Shown here one piece after another: positions 38,930 through 51,427 of a DNA stretch of 64,000 nucleotides (its first letter is position 1; each line of letters begins with the position of its first letter). Below the pieces are notes generated by a model that worked only from the letters and a program-made list of their open reading frames with translations, did not search any database and was not told where the DNA came from. The stretch is from Penelope pileata. Its lineage: Eukaryota; Chordata; Aves; Galliformes; Cracidae. Where the stretch lies: contig WBMW01002295.1 of NCBI GenBank assembly GCA_013396635.1, positions 1 through 64,000 of the forward strand, in the 5' to 3' direction. The translations under genes and the position numbers were made by a program.

Positions 38930-39307
38930 TGTTGTGACGTGAAGGCTCGAACAAACACTATACGATCAATATGATCAAGTGAATGCCAATTTATTGCAGC
39001 TCACACAGATTCTTTTATAACTATTTGCTATCTTACCAGAGACACACGGCTATTAGTGATTGGTTAAAGACAGTGAAACACACGTTAGCAGTCCATTTCT
39101 AATTGGTTGTTGACAGCTGTTGGGAAATGAAATGTTATTGAGAAAACAGTTCCTGTTATCATTCGGAAGTCGTTCTTTTCTCAGGATGTTCTTGGTTTTG
39201 GCTGTCTTCTGACCTTGTCTCCGGCACGTACCTCGGATCCGGACTTTATCTTCTGCACGCACCCCAGCATTGTATTCATACCAATCTTCTCTGCTTAGAT
39301 TTCTACA
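38930..39307 (-). mobile_element. Solo LTR, alpharetrovirus-like layout, minus orientation
   Basis: Read on the minus strand, the element starts TGTAGAAATCTAAGCAGAG and ends in CACGTCACAACA, giving TG...CA termini over about 378 bp. It contains two CCAAT boxes (39059-39063 and 39102-39106 in reverse), a TATA-like TTATAAAAG (around 39013-39020) and an AATAAA signal (38990-38995) about 20 bases after the TATA box. A polyadenylation signal just upstream of the presumed start site, with a very short R region, is the layout known from avian alpharetrovirus and EAV-type LTRs. A 69-codon open frame inside is a by-product. No gag, pol or env sequence and no second LTR are seen. No matching target duplication was found with these ends, so the exact limits may be off by a few bases. 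Confidence 0.72.
38990..39020 (-). promoter_or_regulatory. LTR core promoter and polyadenylation signal
   Basis: On the minus strand TTATAAAAG is followed about 20 bases later by AATAAA. This is a TATA box and polyadenylation signal in the tight arrangement seen in avian alpharetrovirus LTRs. Whether it still drives transcription is unknown. Confidence 0.5.
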
Positions 39308-42300
39308 TTGTCCACAGTTGCTGGACTGCTCACATGTCCGTTGCTGTACAAAAATTCTCCCACAGCCATGTTGCTCTTTTGAGCCAAGAGATTAAAGATG
39401 GGTGTAACTCTTGCATAAATCCTGCCTGGCTGAAGGGATTTGTGCTTATTCTTGCCTATCTAAAAGAGAGTATTCAGACTTGCCCACTGGTCCAAATGGT
39501 GGCCAAAATGGGCCCTCCTTACAGACATGTCTCACTCATCTTCTCTTTGCCTGTGCATCCCTCTAAACATCCTATATGCCCAAAACCCAGCCCTCATTTG
39601 CCTTGGCCTCCCATGACCTCTCTGAGCTCTCTCTGCACACCTGCAGCAGCAGACATCTAACAAGAACTGCGACAAGCTGATCAAACCCCTGAGGACTATG
39701 CCCCACTGCTGTTCTGTACTGCTGCTTTGAGAGTCTGCTCCATGCGTGCTTTTGTTGAGCATCCTTTTTCCCAAATATTAATGAAGATCCTGTTTTCCTT
39801 AATGCCTGAAACTACAGTATTCAACACAGAAAGCTTAAAGGTATTTTCAAGAAATGAGAGAGTAACCCACAGGATTTTGTAATAGCCTGTCAAAGTCCTG
39901 ATTTGGGGAGCCTAAAAACACCAGATCATGGGATAGGAGAGCATGATCTGCTGCGAGGCATGCTGTACATGAGCCAGCTCAGGCCAGGCTTGACCAAGAG
40001 CAAGCTGCTCCCTTCCTCCAAGCCCAGGTTTTCTTGCAAAGGGGCCAAGTTGACTCTGAAGATTTCAGCAGTGGATCACCAAATTGGTTCCAGAGGAACC
40101 AGCAAGAGAGGTGCTAAGCCATTGTAGCCATGCTTGGCTCAGGTGCAGATGCAGTTGTGAAGCACCTCAGTTTATGTCTCAACAACCAGAGGACTTAGAG
40201 CTTTGCCTCTGCTCCTGCCATGCAGCAGAAGAAGGTGGTGTGACCAATCTTCAGATGGCAAAAATCAGCATCCTCCCATTTATTTCATCAGAGCAGTACT
40301 AAGCCACAGAATACAGCCCTGTTCCTGCTGGCCTGTCACTAGCAATCACCTTGCTAAGGAAAACATAATCTTGTATTGTTCATAGCTTTCCAAATAAAAC
40401 ATATGCCATTCTGCTAAAAGAAATTACATCGATGATTAAATAAACTCTGAACTGCTTAATTATAATTATGTCACTATTGTATAGAAAAATGGGGCACAAG
40501 TGCCTGCCAGCAGGTTATAGTGTAACAGAAGTATACAACGGGGGGGTTTCTAACCATTTAGCATTCCAGGGGTGCAGCTTCCTAGATATGTAGCAGTAGG
40601 TCAAGGGAAAGGCCTGTCTCTTGGGCACAATGCCACCTGGCTGATATTGTTGAGAATTTTCTAACAAAACCTGCTTTTAGGAGTGTCACTCACACAGTGA
40701 GTTGTGTTAACGATGATGAATCTGGCAACATGGATCACCGTTCTGTGTGGTGGTACTCCTGCAGAATCAATATTCAGAAGGAGGTGAAAAAGCACAACAG
40801 TATCTGGGGATTTGAGAAGCACTTTGAGAAGACCATAACCAGAAAATTAATGAAAGCCACTTCCTTTGACGTCCACGGATACTCTGCCATTGTCTTGCTT
40901 CATTTCAAGAACGATCATCAAACGTAATGTGGAGTTTTTACCTAGTGGGACAAGAACTAGTTACAAATTCTCACTATGTGGATAAATGAGACTGAATTTT
41001 CTGCCAGCACAGGCTTTGAGCACATTTTGACTACTGTATCCCAAAGGAAACTACTCCAAAAAATTAATTTCAGCCACTGCCCATTTTTCTAGTTCCTTAT
41101 ATTATAGAAAGAAACTGTTTTGTTAAAGGAGTGGAAAATTGAGGGATTTAAAATTACTGAGGAGAACAGTGGTGGATGCAGAAGACATCCATGGTAAATG
41201 CATGTGATGCTGCTTCATGCTTTCAAAATCTTTTTAAAGTAATATGACCAACAGTAATGATGTTAACACAAGATATTCTTGATACTGTGTAGTTAAGTGA
41301 AAGGAAGATGATATGAAACACATGGATTCCGGGTAAGAGGAAAAAAAGAGGGAAATGTGTAAGAAAGAAAAATAGTTATGCAGGAGCTAAAAGCCTTTTG
41401 ATATTAATGTAGCTTAAAAAATTGTTGTGACTCTTCAGAAAACTCTTACATAGAGAACACCTTGCATCACTCTACCTGAGTACATAATAATATGGGGCAG
41501 CTCAAACAGAAGAGGGGGAACATTGTGTTTTAACACCGCTCCTAGGAGAAGAGAAAGGACAAGCCAGGGCTGACATTATCATAGTGCCTTCTGTCTTTTA
41601 CTTCACTTAGTAAAACATGATGTCAAAGCTTTTTGATTTTTTCCTTTATTATGCTACCCATTCTTAGACTGAGGGCAACTGAAAGAGATATGAGCTGATA
41701 TGAAATCCGGTTGCTTTGGTTAATTTACTATGCAATGCGGTGTTTTCCTCAGTTTCAGATAATAGCACAAGCAAACGGAATGGTAAGTAATTAAAATACT
41801 GAATAGCCATGAAAATAATATTTTCAACTTGATGATCACCTAGTACCAAAATAATCTTTAATGTATTCTGCAATTGTATTTGAAAGGTTGAAGACTAATG
41901 AGGTGAATTGAGCAATTCTTTGATGTTTAAAGTTCAAGACTCTTTCTAGAATCCTATTATTACTGTTAGGGTAAAATGACATGTCAATCAACGTATTCAA
42001 AAGAAGACTGAAGTCATCTGGCAAGCTAATTCCAGTACAATGCCATAGTTTATGTTCAAAGCATTATTATGGAATAGACAATAGCTACTGTAAAGCTATC
42101 TGAGCTTTACTGAGCCAAGTCACAAAACAATTCATTCATCCTTGCTGAATGCATATAGAAACTATTTTTAATAAATCTCTTGCAAAGTTAAGTCAGAGTG
42201 ACTTTTTCCCAAATACGAGTTCAAAAACAGGAAAAAAAATCATAGTTTTATGATGCAATAGAGAAAATAGAGCTGTAAGCATGAAAACCAGCCAGTCTCC

Positions 42301-42897
42301 CCAAATTTTGAAGTGTTGGCTCATGCTACAGTGTCAGATTGAGAACTGATAGGATGGAAAAGAAACCAAATGCCATTGTATCTGGGAACACCCATGAGTT
42401 GATGTACCAGCTGTGCAGATTTGTCTAGGTGGTGAATTTCTAGTAAGGTGTCAAATGAAAAAAAAGTCTCAATTCTTAGAAGTAATATCTTTGCAAAAGC
42501 AAGCTCCATTCAGGCACTTTATAGTTCTCACAGGATTTTAAATAGCCAAAAAGTGTTGCTTGCAAAAGTTTAGAAGGTCAATAAATGTCTATAATTTTCA
42601 TTAAGACTTATTAAAAAATTGTATGTATCACAAGTTCAGTGCTCTGTTCAAGATTTCACCCATACTAAATACATACACAAAATGTTACTCTGAGAGATAA
42701 CTCCCTTACTGTGTCGTTTCATATTCTTAGGAAAGCTTCAAAAGGGCACCAACATTTTCATATTTAGCACAATAAATACTTGTATAAACCTAGTTATATC
42801 CATTTCTTAGAAAGCCTATCTTGTCTCTTTTAGTGATCTGAAGGGCTATGAAAAAATAATACTTAAAAAATATTAAAGAGAGAGGGCCCGCCATAAG
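39308..42897. other. Non-coding DNA with one weak exon candidate
   Basis: No repeat family or gene is recognised, except for the exon-like segment at 40681-40927 listed separately. Open frames up to 108 codons (39334-39660, plus) show no recognisable similarity. Confidence 0.45.
40681..40927 (+). CDS. Weak candidate coding exon
   Basis: The segment follows a good 3' splice site (pyrimidine-rich cctgcttttag, then GAGTG) and stays open in one frame from that point to the TAA ending at 40927, about 81 codons. A possible 5' splice site (AAGGAG then GTGAAA) after 40783 would give a 103-nt exon. The predicted peptide is acidic at the start (CVNDDESGNMDH) and basic later, with tryptophans and cysteines, but I do not recognise it. 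Chance open frames of this size are common here, so the splice signals are the only extra support. Confidence 0.15.
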
Positions 42898-42955
42898 TAA
42901 AAGATGGCTTTGTAGCAGACATTAAGAGAGAAAGTTTCAGTTAGAAACTAAGACA
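42898..42955 (-). mobile_element. Fragment of ERV LTR 5' tip, minus orientation
   Basis: About 58 bases match the outer end of the LTR at 61439-61966. The last stretch is essentially identical (agagagaaagtttcagttag, then aaactaagaca), with weaker match through the tttgtagcagaca region. The match stops abruptly on the inner side. It is an edge-only piece without the rest of the LTR. Confidence 0.7.
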
Positions 42956-45900
42956 ACGATGCATGATCTGTGTTTAAATCCCCATCTGTTGTTCTCAAAA
43001 TCATGTAAATCTCAAGGAAGTAAGCAGTAGAGTCATTCCCTTGTAAGGTGATCTGCAATTAGCTGAGCATGATCCTTCTTTCTGCAAGCCAGTCCCTGTC
43101 CCAAGTGAGTTTACAGTCTAAATGGTCAAGGCAAAGTGAAATGGATTAAAATAATCCTTAAATGCAAGATGAATAATCCAGCAGTAGCAAACATTTTGGT
43201 CCACACAGTTTTTCTCTTTTTGCTTGCATGTATTTGCACAGTAGTACAGAGGAGGGCTTGCTCAGCAACAGAGTGGGAGATCAGGCATGAAGTTTTGGGG
43301 AAAGTTGAGGAAAACAGCTCATGGACACAAGGGACAGGAGATTTCCTTCTCATTGACACCGTAGAAGTAAGTTTTTTCACTGTAACACATGATAGGAAGC
43401 CTTGTTAACCCCCAAAAATTTTAGTGTGCCATGGTAGCCTGATGCCATAGCAAGAATTTTCTGGAGAAGATAAGTAAAATTTGTCATAGATTTTTAAATT
43501 GGCATATTTTGGAAGAATCACAGCTAAGGCAGTAGAGGATAAAGTCTTCTTGTAAAGTAAAAATAAACAAATGAATAATCAGGTTTTCACCTTTGAAAAT
43601 ATGTTTTTTTTCTTCTTGTAATAGACTCTGTGTGCGCTAGTGGCTCTAAGTAGTGCCTTGCTAGACTGAAAAATAGCCATTTCACTCATAACATATAGGT
43701 AGAACAGTTTTCATGTCTATACTGCTATTTTTCCCTATACTTTTATCAGACTGAGCATACTATATCAATAGACTATCACAGCAGGTAGAAACATTGCAAA
43801 GCAGTTTTGTATAGACCTGTTAATATTTACAAAGTTGTTCCTTTTTCCCTTTTAAATAAGAGTCCGGATGATTGTGCTTCACAAGATTCTTTTTCTTTTA
43901 CACTTTAAACTCATTAAATTTAATGAATGTTTTAAAGGTCAGATTCACAAAGGGAGCATTTACCACTACAGCACAATGTGATAAACCTGAAAAATACCAG
44001 CAATAATGAACACAGGCGAGAGACTTCTAATGACATTGCATTATCTAAGGCCATTTCTCCTCAATTTGAACTGTGTATTTTGGTGGAAATAGAGCTAAGA
44101 ACAGTCTAAAACAAGACCACATAGTGCACACTGCAACTAGTCCATTATTAGGAGAAATCTAGATGGAATAATTCAGATGTCAAAAATAAAACGTACCATC
44201 AACAACCACTTTTTCTTTTAGTTACTGCTTTCTTGCTTCCTATTCATGACATTTCATGTTATGAAAAGATGAAAAGTTCAGAGCACAATAGTGATGTCAT
44301 TTTTGAAAGAAAATTTGTGACACTTTGGAGATTTTCTTGAGTTTATGAAATTGATCCAGCATAGTCTTTCAGGATGTTCACATAAATTTGCACTCTTCAG
44401 TTTGAATGTGGGACTGGTTATATTCTTCACCGTTGTTTTGCTTTCCTATAGAATTTGAAAGTGTGAAAAATATTTTTGCTTAGTACAAAGCTAGCTAGAA
44501 CACAGAATACTAGTGATCACCTCTTGGTTGAATAGAAAAGTTACCTGATGGCGAATCATTCTCTCAATGGGAACATCAAGGTCAGTGATTACTGGATGAG
44601 AATTTAATAATAATGAGGAAAGCTTAAGAGAACAAGAGTTTAAAATGGCAGGTCAGCAAACCATAAGAGATAAACAAGGGAAATTTTATCAAGGCTGTGA
44701 TACTATGACAGTTTATGTGGTTCCCTTGTTGCTTTCTGCATCCTCTACCTATGATGCCAAGCACAACCACCACCAATCGATACGCTCAACCCCAGTCTTT
44801 GAGAATGGTTTGCTCTAATCTGTTGTGTGAATCCTGTATCAGCACCTTACTGATAGCACAGTGTCTTCCCTGCCCTGCTATGTTGTGAACACATTTCTGA
44901 ATACAGTTAGAGAGGACTGAGCATGCCAGGACACACCAAGAGCTGTGACGGCAGAAATCTTTGTTTAGTCCATAAGACAGAATTGACCTTGTCTGTCTAG
45001 TCAGGTAGAAGTAAGGTGGCTTATCTAAGCTAATCACTGAATCTGACCGCAACACACACAGCAGTCTTTAGTATATTACATAGCATAAAGTGTAAAAGTA
45101 AGTAGTATAAAATAACACTAGGAATAGTTTAAATCAATATAAAAATACATTTAATGAAGTCAAGGTAAAACTTATACCCCAACATGGCTTTAGACATATG
45201 ATAGGCAATAAGGTGTTCGGAAAATTTTGAAGACGACAAATTATGAGCAACATCTGAACAGGGAGTTCCTGTGTAAAAGGCCATAATCCAGACAACAAGG
45301 CTGACTGGAAGATTCTAGCAAACACATTTATTTCATTACACAGATTAGGATAACCTGATGTCAGTAATAGTCATTAGTTTTATTTGGACTGAACAGTCTT
45401 TCCGTTGAAGTAACAAAATTAAGAGATTAGTTAGGTGAGATAAGTCAAGCCATAAATGAACAAGGTATCTAATTTCTAGTTAATATTCCCTCTGGCAAAT
45501 CACTAAATTACTCCTAAATTTTGATGTTGAACAGCAAGCTTCCATTAGTCACTTCTGTAAAATCAGACTCTCCCTGACAAAAGAAACAAAACAGATCTAA
45601 TCCTCAGAGTGTAACGTATGAGGCCAAATACCTTTTTATTTTCCTGATTCTCCTTAGAACCAGTTCTTCCTTTCCTCCTCTCAAAAGAGTCAATGGTTTA
45701 CTTATCAACAAAAACACTTCTTCTCATCATAAAGCAAGTTCTGATATTTGTAAAACCTATCTTCTATAACTGGAACAATTGCAAAGAGCATAATATGGCA
45801 GGAGGTGATGAAGGAAAATCCAACATTTCTGAAGCCCTCCATACTTATATAGGGAACAACCCTTCCTCTGCTCTTTAAAAATATTTTCTAACAGAAACTG

Positions 45901-48900
45901 CTGAGATAAGACGACAGTAAAAGTGGCCACCTGAGATACTTAAACATTTTATCTATCCCCAAAGAAGCATATATCTGTTGCGGTGAGTGACATCATTTCT
46001 TCAACCCTTCTTGGTTGTAAACTGTGAAAAACTCTTAATGTATTTGAAAGCAGCAAATTAGAAAATACAAAGAAAAGGATTGTCGTACAGAGCATCCAGG
46101 TCACTGAAAGTGACTTCATACAGTCTGAGGCACTATAAAGGCCCTCCTAACCCAGACTTCTAATAGTTAGACATAAATTGATCCCTTATAAGAAACGTTT
46201 CTGCCTGTCAGGCAGAAGGAAATCTCTGACATATCTCTCCCTAACATATCCCTAACATATCTCAGTACCACAGCTCAGACACAAGACTCTGAGGTCCTAG
46301 AAACTCAACCGATTCAAGAGAAAGTATTAGAAACCACTCTGCTGAATACTTGTTTCTTAAAAATTAAAAGCTTTGTTCTCTTATATTTCACAAGCCACCT
46401 ATGTTATGATTAAGCAAAGCTAAACAGCAGTATAGAAAAAGTATGCACCCGCAGCTAAACCAAAGCATTTCTGGCAACAATGAAAGCCAGGAACGTAAAC
46501 TGGAGATTATATTAACACCTATAGGATTTTGATACATATTAAAGGTGATAAATTGCCCCTTACATTCCTTTCATTGTGTTTTTGAGGAATCAATTACATT
46601 TGCAATCAAAGCTTTTCTCCAAATTTTACTGTGAAAGATCTGAAACTGCTTGCTTATTATTATGAATGGGTTTAATATTCAGCAGATTTTTATAGACAGC
46701 AGTACAGAGAAAAGTGGAAATAAGTCAACTTCTTTCTTGGAGACTTCAGAAATCTTCAGTGACAAGCTTATCTATAAGAATGATGTAACCTTTTAAACTG
46801 ATAAAAACACAGAATGCCAAGAATTTAAATAAATTTGAACGTTCTAATTAAAATTCTCTCACAGTTCTGTCCTTTACAACTTCTCAAAAGCTGTAAAAAC
46901 TCTTGCATAATAGAGCATATGCAGAATGTCAGCTCTGTGTGACAGTAAGGGAAGTGCAGCATCTTCACACTGACGATGAACGCTACGAGATCATATTTTC
47001 TGTGCAGAAAGTTTTCTGAACTGGCAGGATGCTCTGTATCCGAAGCTGCCATTTTGTGCTTCAGCTCAATGTCAGAGATTTTGCAGTGAAGAAGCTGTCT
47101 TTAGCCTTTCTCAGAAGAGACTGATATGTAACAAAAGCACTTCGGAATCCGCCTCTGTTTTTTTCCTAGTTGGCAGGCAGGGTTATCACTTTAGGTACTG
47201 GATCCAAGCGGTTTCTGCCTCTTCGGTCTCAGTGCTACTTCCTGACCTGTTCAGCCTTCAGTGTTTTAAATGAAAAGAGCTACATCTTTCCTGGGAGCAT
47301 GTCTAGGGATAAAAACTTCAATTTTTCCTGAAGATGACATCTTTTAATTCGCAGTGACTCACTATGTGCTCAGTATCCAAGCTTTTAAAAATGTTACCAT
47401 CTTCTTGTGCATCTGCTGATAGGATTGTGGTTGCTGGACCTGTCTCTGTTTGTCCTAAAGCTTGAATCTTCCTACACTTCCTTCTTACACTTCAGGGGTT
47501 TTCAGTGCTGAGCTAGTCCTCTATGACTAATACATGAACTGATTCACTTTTCTTATCCACTCAGACACTCACCCCTCTTTGGCAAGATTTTATATTAAAG
47601 AGAGTCCTTAGGCTATTCCAGTGGAAAACATTTGCCATGAGACGGATTTTCTCAATAAAGAAGATGATGCTAACTGTCCAAAGAACAAAACTGTGTCACT
47701 GTCTATCAAGAGGTATTATCTGAGGAAGGAAGAAAATGAGAGAAAGTAAATGAAAGATTTTTTTCTGTCTTTCATCCCTTCAGTGCATTACTGCAGTGCA
47801 GCTGCAAGATTGCACTTCACAGACAGTGTAGTGTGAAACTCTGACTCTCTAGTTTGTCACTACTTTGACAGAATCTGACTCAGGATTGGGCCATGTACTG
47901 CTTCTAGGATGTTCTGAAGCATGGTGAAAATCTGACTGAAAAAATAGTCTCTCAAAGAAGAGACAACTTGTATTTTACAGACTTCTTTTCACCTGCTCTT
48001 CAATTTCCTTTAAGATCTATTTTCTTTTTAACTTGCGTTTCTTCCCTCTGACCTTTCCCCTTTTGGAAATCCAGGTCATTGTTATTATTATTATCCTGAA
48101 GCTCTAGACATGCATTGAAATGGCTCATTCACAGCCACTCTGAAAATTCATATTAGACAAGGAATAATGGGAAAATTTCTAGCATGTCTCATATGGAGTG
48201 CCAACAAGCTCCTAATTAGCTGTGAAGAATGATCTGAGGGCATGGGTTTAGATGGGAAGTGAAAGCATTTTTACAGCTACACATCTCTCTCTTCTGTGAC
48301 TCCACTGGGAATTCTGTATCTATTCCAAGGATGCAAGATTTAGACTTCTCTCTTTAGTAAGTTGAAGACAAACATTGTGTGGCAATGACCAACATTGTTC
48401 TGAGGATGTGCACGTCCGCGAGGATGTGCTTCTGGTCATCATGCTTCTGATCAGACATTGAGTTCTAACATTGGATAGATGGTCATCTATCACTAATCAG
48501 TCTGAGAACATGTTCTTTCCCCCCAGCATCTTACATTTACCATATCCTCAATCTTGCAGAGCAAAATTCATATAGTTAGTACAACTTTTACAGTTGTACA
48601 CGCTTAAGTAAGAATGTATCCTCTTTCCCTCCATACCACCTCAGCACGTCCTGTGCACTTAGGGGACAAATACAGGTCTTGCTTCTGTGCATCAGTATTT
48701 GATGCAATATTTGATCAGTATTTTTGCCTACTGTTACCATGGACAGGAAGTAAAATGTAGCCTCAGACTCTTTTTCTGAAGATAATAAGCATCTGAGGGG
48801 ATGTGGAAAAACAGAAGAGCTCAATAAATCCATGTTAATTAATTCTAATCCATAAAATAAACAAAAGAAAGAGCAAAAACAAGTTTTAAGAGTGAGCTAA

Positions 48901-51299
48901 AGCCTCGATAATTCTCATGCTGAATCCAATGTTCAGGAGCTGATATTTATCTCAGGAAATTTAAAACAGTATTTCCAAAACCATTCTTCACCTATTGTAG
49001 AGCAATTTGTTCCCACAAGGGATGACAAACTGTTGCCATTCAAGCTCTTGAGAAGTTTTTAAAAGAGCAGACCTGAGCCAAAGGATGCATGCAATCTCAG
49101 TGAGTCCTGCTAAGGACTTTAAAATGTGAAGAAGAAAAGGTTGTAGTAGGATACAGAGAGGAAAAAAAAAAGTCTTACAGATTCCTGTTCCTATACACAG
49201 TATCAATTGTCTATTTACATTATGTGGTTAAGTACTCAGCTTCTTATTACAACATATTTTAGATTTTTTTCCAGTACTAGAGAAGAAAACTCAGACCTCT
49301 GAGAAGTTAGAGTAATTAAACATGGTCTTTATCCACGAGACAACAGGCTGTTATTTTTCCTCATTAAAAATGTACTGAAAATAATACTACCATTTGTTTA
49401 ATTTGGTTCTTACTATGTGGAAGGGGGGAGGGCTTGCATTACAAAGCCTAAAAACATGACCTTAGGCAATTAACACACGAAAGAATACTGAGATTAATGT
49501 ATCTACAGAAAAAAAAATAAAAAAAATAACAGATTATAAGAAATAATTGTAGATCTTAAATAAGGATGGATAGAAGGACATGTACTGAGACATTTGTAAC
49601 ACTTTACTGCCTCAGACTTTTACTCACTAAGCCTTGACAAGTACGAAGCTATGAAAAGTAAAGTCTTGCGATGTATGCTTGAAGAGAATGAAAACATTCA
49701 TTGTCACTGCATGTTAAGGAAAATACTGGTGACATCACTCCACAGGGCTCTAACAAGGTCATTCTAACTTCTTGTCACTATTCCAGAAACGGTTTTGTTC
49801 TCTGTTTCCATAAGAACATTTACTTCCCGGTAACTTCGCTTTAATAATAGATAGACGGAAACCTGTACAAATAATTTCTGTGAAATCCTAAATCTGACAG
49901 TCTGCGTACACATTGTTTTCAGGGTGGGATTTTTTTTTTTCTTTTTTCCGGTTTTTGATTATTTGTTTTTGTCATTTCCCCTCCTTCAGCCCCCAGACGT
50001 CCTCCCCCTCCAAAAAAATAAAACCAAACCAGAGTTTAATCACAGTATAATATGCTCAGGAAGCCACATAATTTTTTTTTCCGGCCTTGAAGTCATTATA
50101 TGCAGAAGAACAGAAGAATGCCAAAAAAACAAAAACAAAAACAAACCAAAAAAAACAATAGGAAAACAGTGTTGAAGATTGAGCTAAAAAGGGAGAATGG
50201 AGGATAGTTGGACAGAAACCTCCCAGCAGCTCACAGAGTCATTTAGCCAGGCCACAAAGTGCAGACCTACACAAAATATTCTTTAGGAATAAATGGACAA
50301 TTTCATCTGGGTTGAAGTCAGTGGTATTTCTTCAACAAATAATTCAGACTACCAATCCTTGGAAGTGTTCAGATAACATTCCCACTGATGGATAACAATC
50401 CTGCTTAATGTTAGTTTTTAAATCATCAAGTTAGACATGCTACATAAAAGACAAGTGTTGCCATCAGCCCCTAAATACACAAAAATCATGAAAACCACTC
50501 AAGATAGTATTTTAAACATGTAGTTGCTATCTGTTTTGAATGTTTCAGTTTTTGCACTTGCTTTGTGAATCTCATTACTTTTCTGTGCAATCATAAGAAC
50601 TCAAAGTTATTTTTCTTTTCAAGCTGACAGGTAACACTCTCATGTAGACCAGCTTGCTGCTGGTCTGAAAGCACATCAAAAGGCAAAAATCTCACAGCAA
50701 AAGCACGGCAACCATCAGTACCCTATGAAAGATGAAAATCAATTCTGCACAGTGGGCTTGTCTAGCCAGTCCCAGTCAACATACTCAGAGGAGAAAATCA
50801 GAGAATTATCTTTAAAGCAGATATTTAGTGAGACACTCCCAGGAAGCAATCTCTAGGACTCTGGAGGGTATACTAACAGTCTAGACTACAAAGAAACATT
50901 GCTTCACTCTGTTGAAACTGTGTTTATAGAAACACAGGGACATTTATTTAAGGCAGAAATGTCAATGCAAAGAAAAAGAGTAAAGTGGCAGCAGGAATGA
51001 GAAAATTAAACTGTACCCCTGTTTTTTATCCACAGCTTTCAGTGCCTAATGAATCCAATAAACACTTTAGATAATGGGGCATGTTTAACCAGCTCAGCAG
51101 GCCTTCTAGCACATGTTCAAGATCAGGAAGACTAAGACACAGCAGGATTTTGGACTAGGGCCTTCTTATCATGTGTTATTTGCAATCGAGTGTTCCTCCT
51201 CACCTAGGTCCACCTCCCACTCTTTTAGGTTCTGCATGTTCACAAAGAAAGAGTCCATGTTCTGAATAGGTCATTCTCTAAATAGATTAGCTAAATAAA
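42956..51299. other. Long unique AT-rich stretch, no gene recognised
   Basis: No open frame longer than about 90 codons occurs, and none shows recognisable similarity. A short segment at about 43085-43135 (agtccctgtcccaagtgag, then tttacagtctaaat) resembles the 3' region of old L2-type LINEs. A segment at about 46540-46690 resembles conserved non-coding DNA in style. A short (TTA)n run lies at 48082-48094. Confidence 0.5.
43085..43135 (+). mobile_element. Possible relic of an ancient L2-like LINE
   Basis: The words agtccctgtcccaagtgag and tttacagtctaaatgg follow the pattern 'agtccctgccctcaaggagcttacagtctaa' common in ancient amniote L2-type LINE 3' ends. Only about 50 bases are recognisable. 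Confidence 0.28.
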
Positions 51300-51427
51300 T
51301 TAATATCATTAATCAATTTTACAGATGAGGAATTTCTACAGTGAAACTAAGAGACTTGACAAAACCAAATGGAAAATTCATGAAAGAGCTAGAATTGAGC
51401 CCAAGTATGTTGAATCCAGGGCCTTAA
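51300..51427 (-). mobile_element. MIR-like core-SINE relic, minus orientation
   Basis: The order ttttacagatgaggaa, gagacttgacaaaacc, agagctagaattgagccca and tgaatccagggcc follows the reverse complement of the MIR consensus (ttttacagatgaggaaactg ... gacttgcccaaggtcac ... gagctgggattcgaaccca ... ctccagagcc). Divergence is high, as expected for a family that was active in early amniotes. No coding capacity. Confidence 0.62.

Noticed and set aside
39053..39262. 69-codon basic open frame on the minus strand
   Set aside because: Lies within U3 of the LTR at 38930-39307 and has no recognisable similarity.
46227..46262. Repeated 'aacatatc' words considered as a CRISPR-like or tandem array
   Set aside because: Only two or three imperfect short copies without regular spacers; a local duplication at most. 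CRISPR arrays are not expected in vertebrate DNA.
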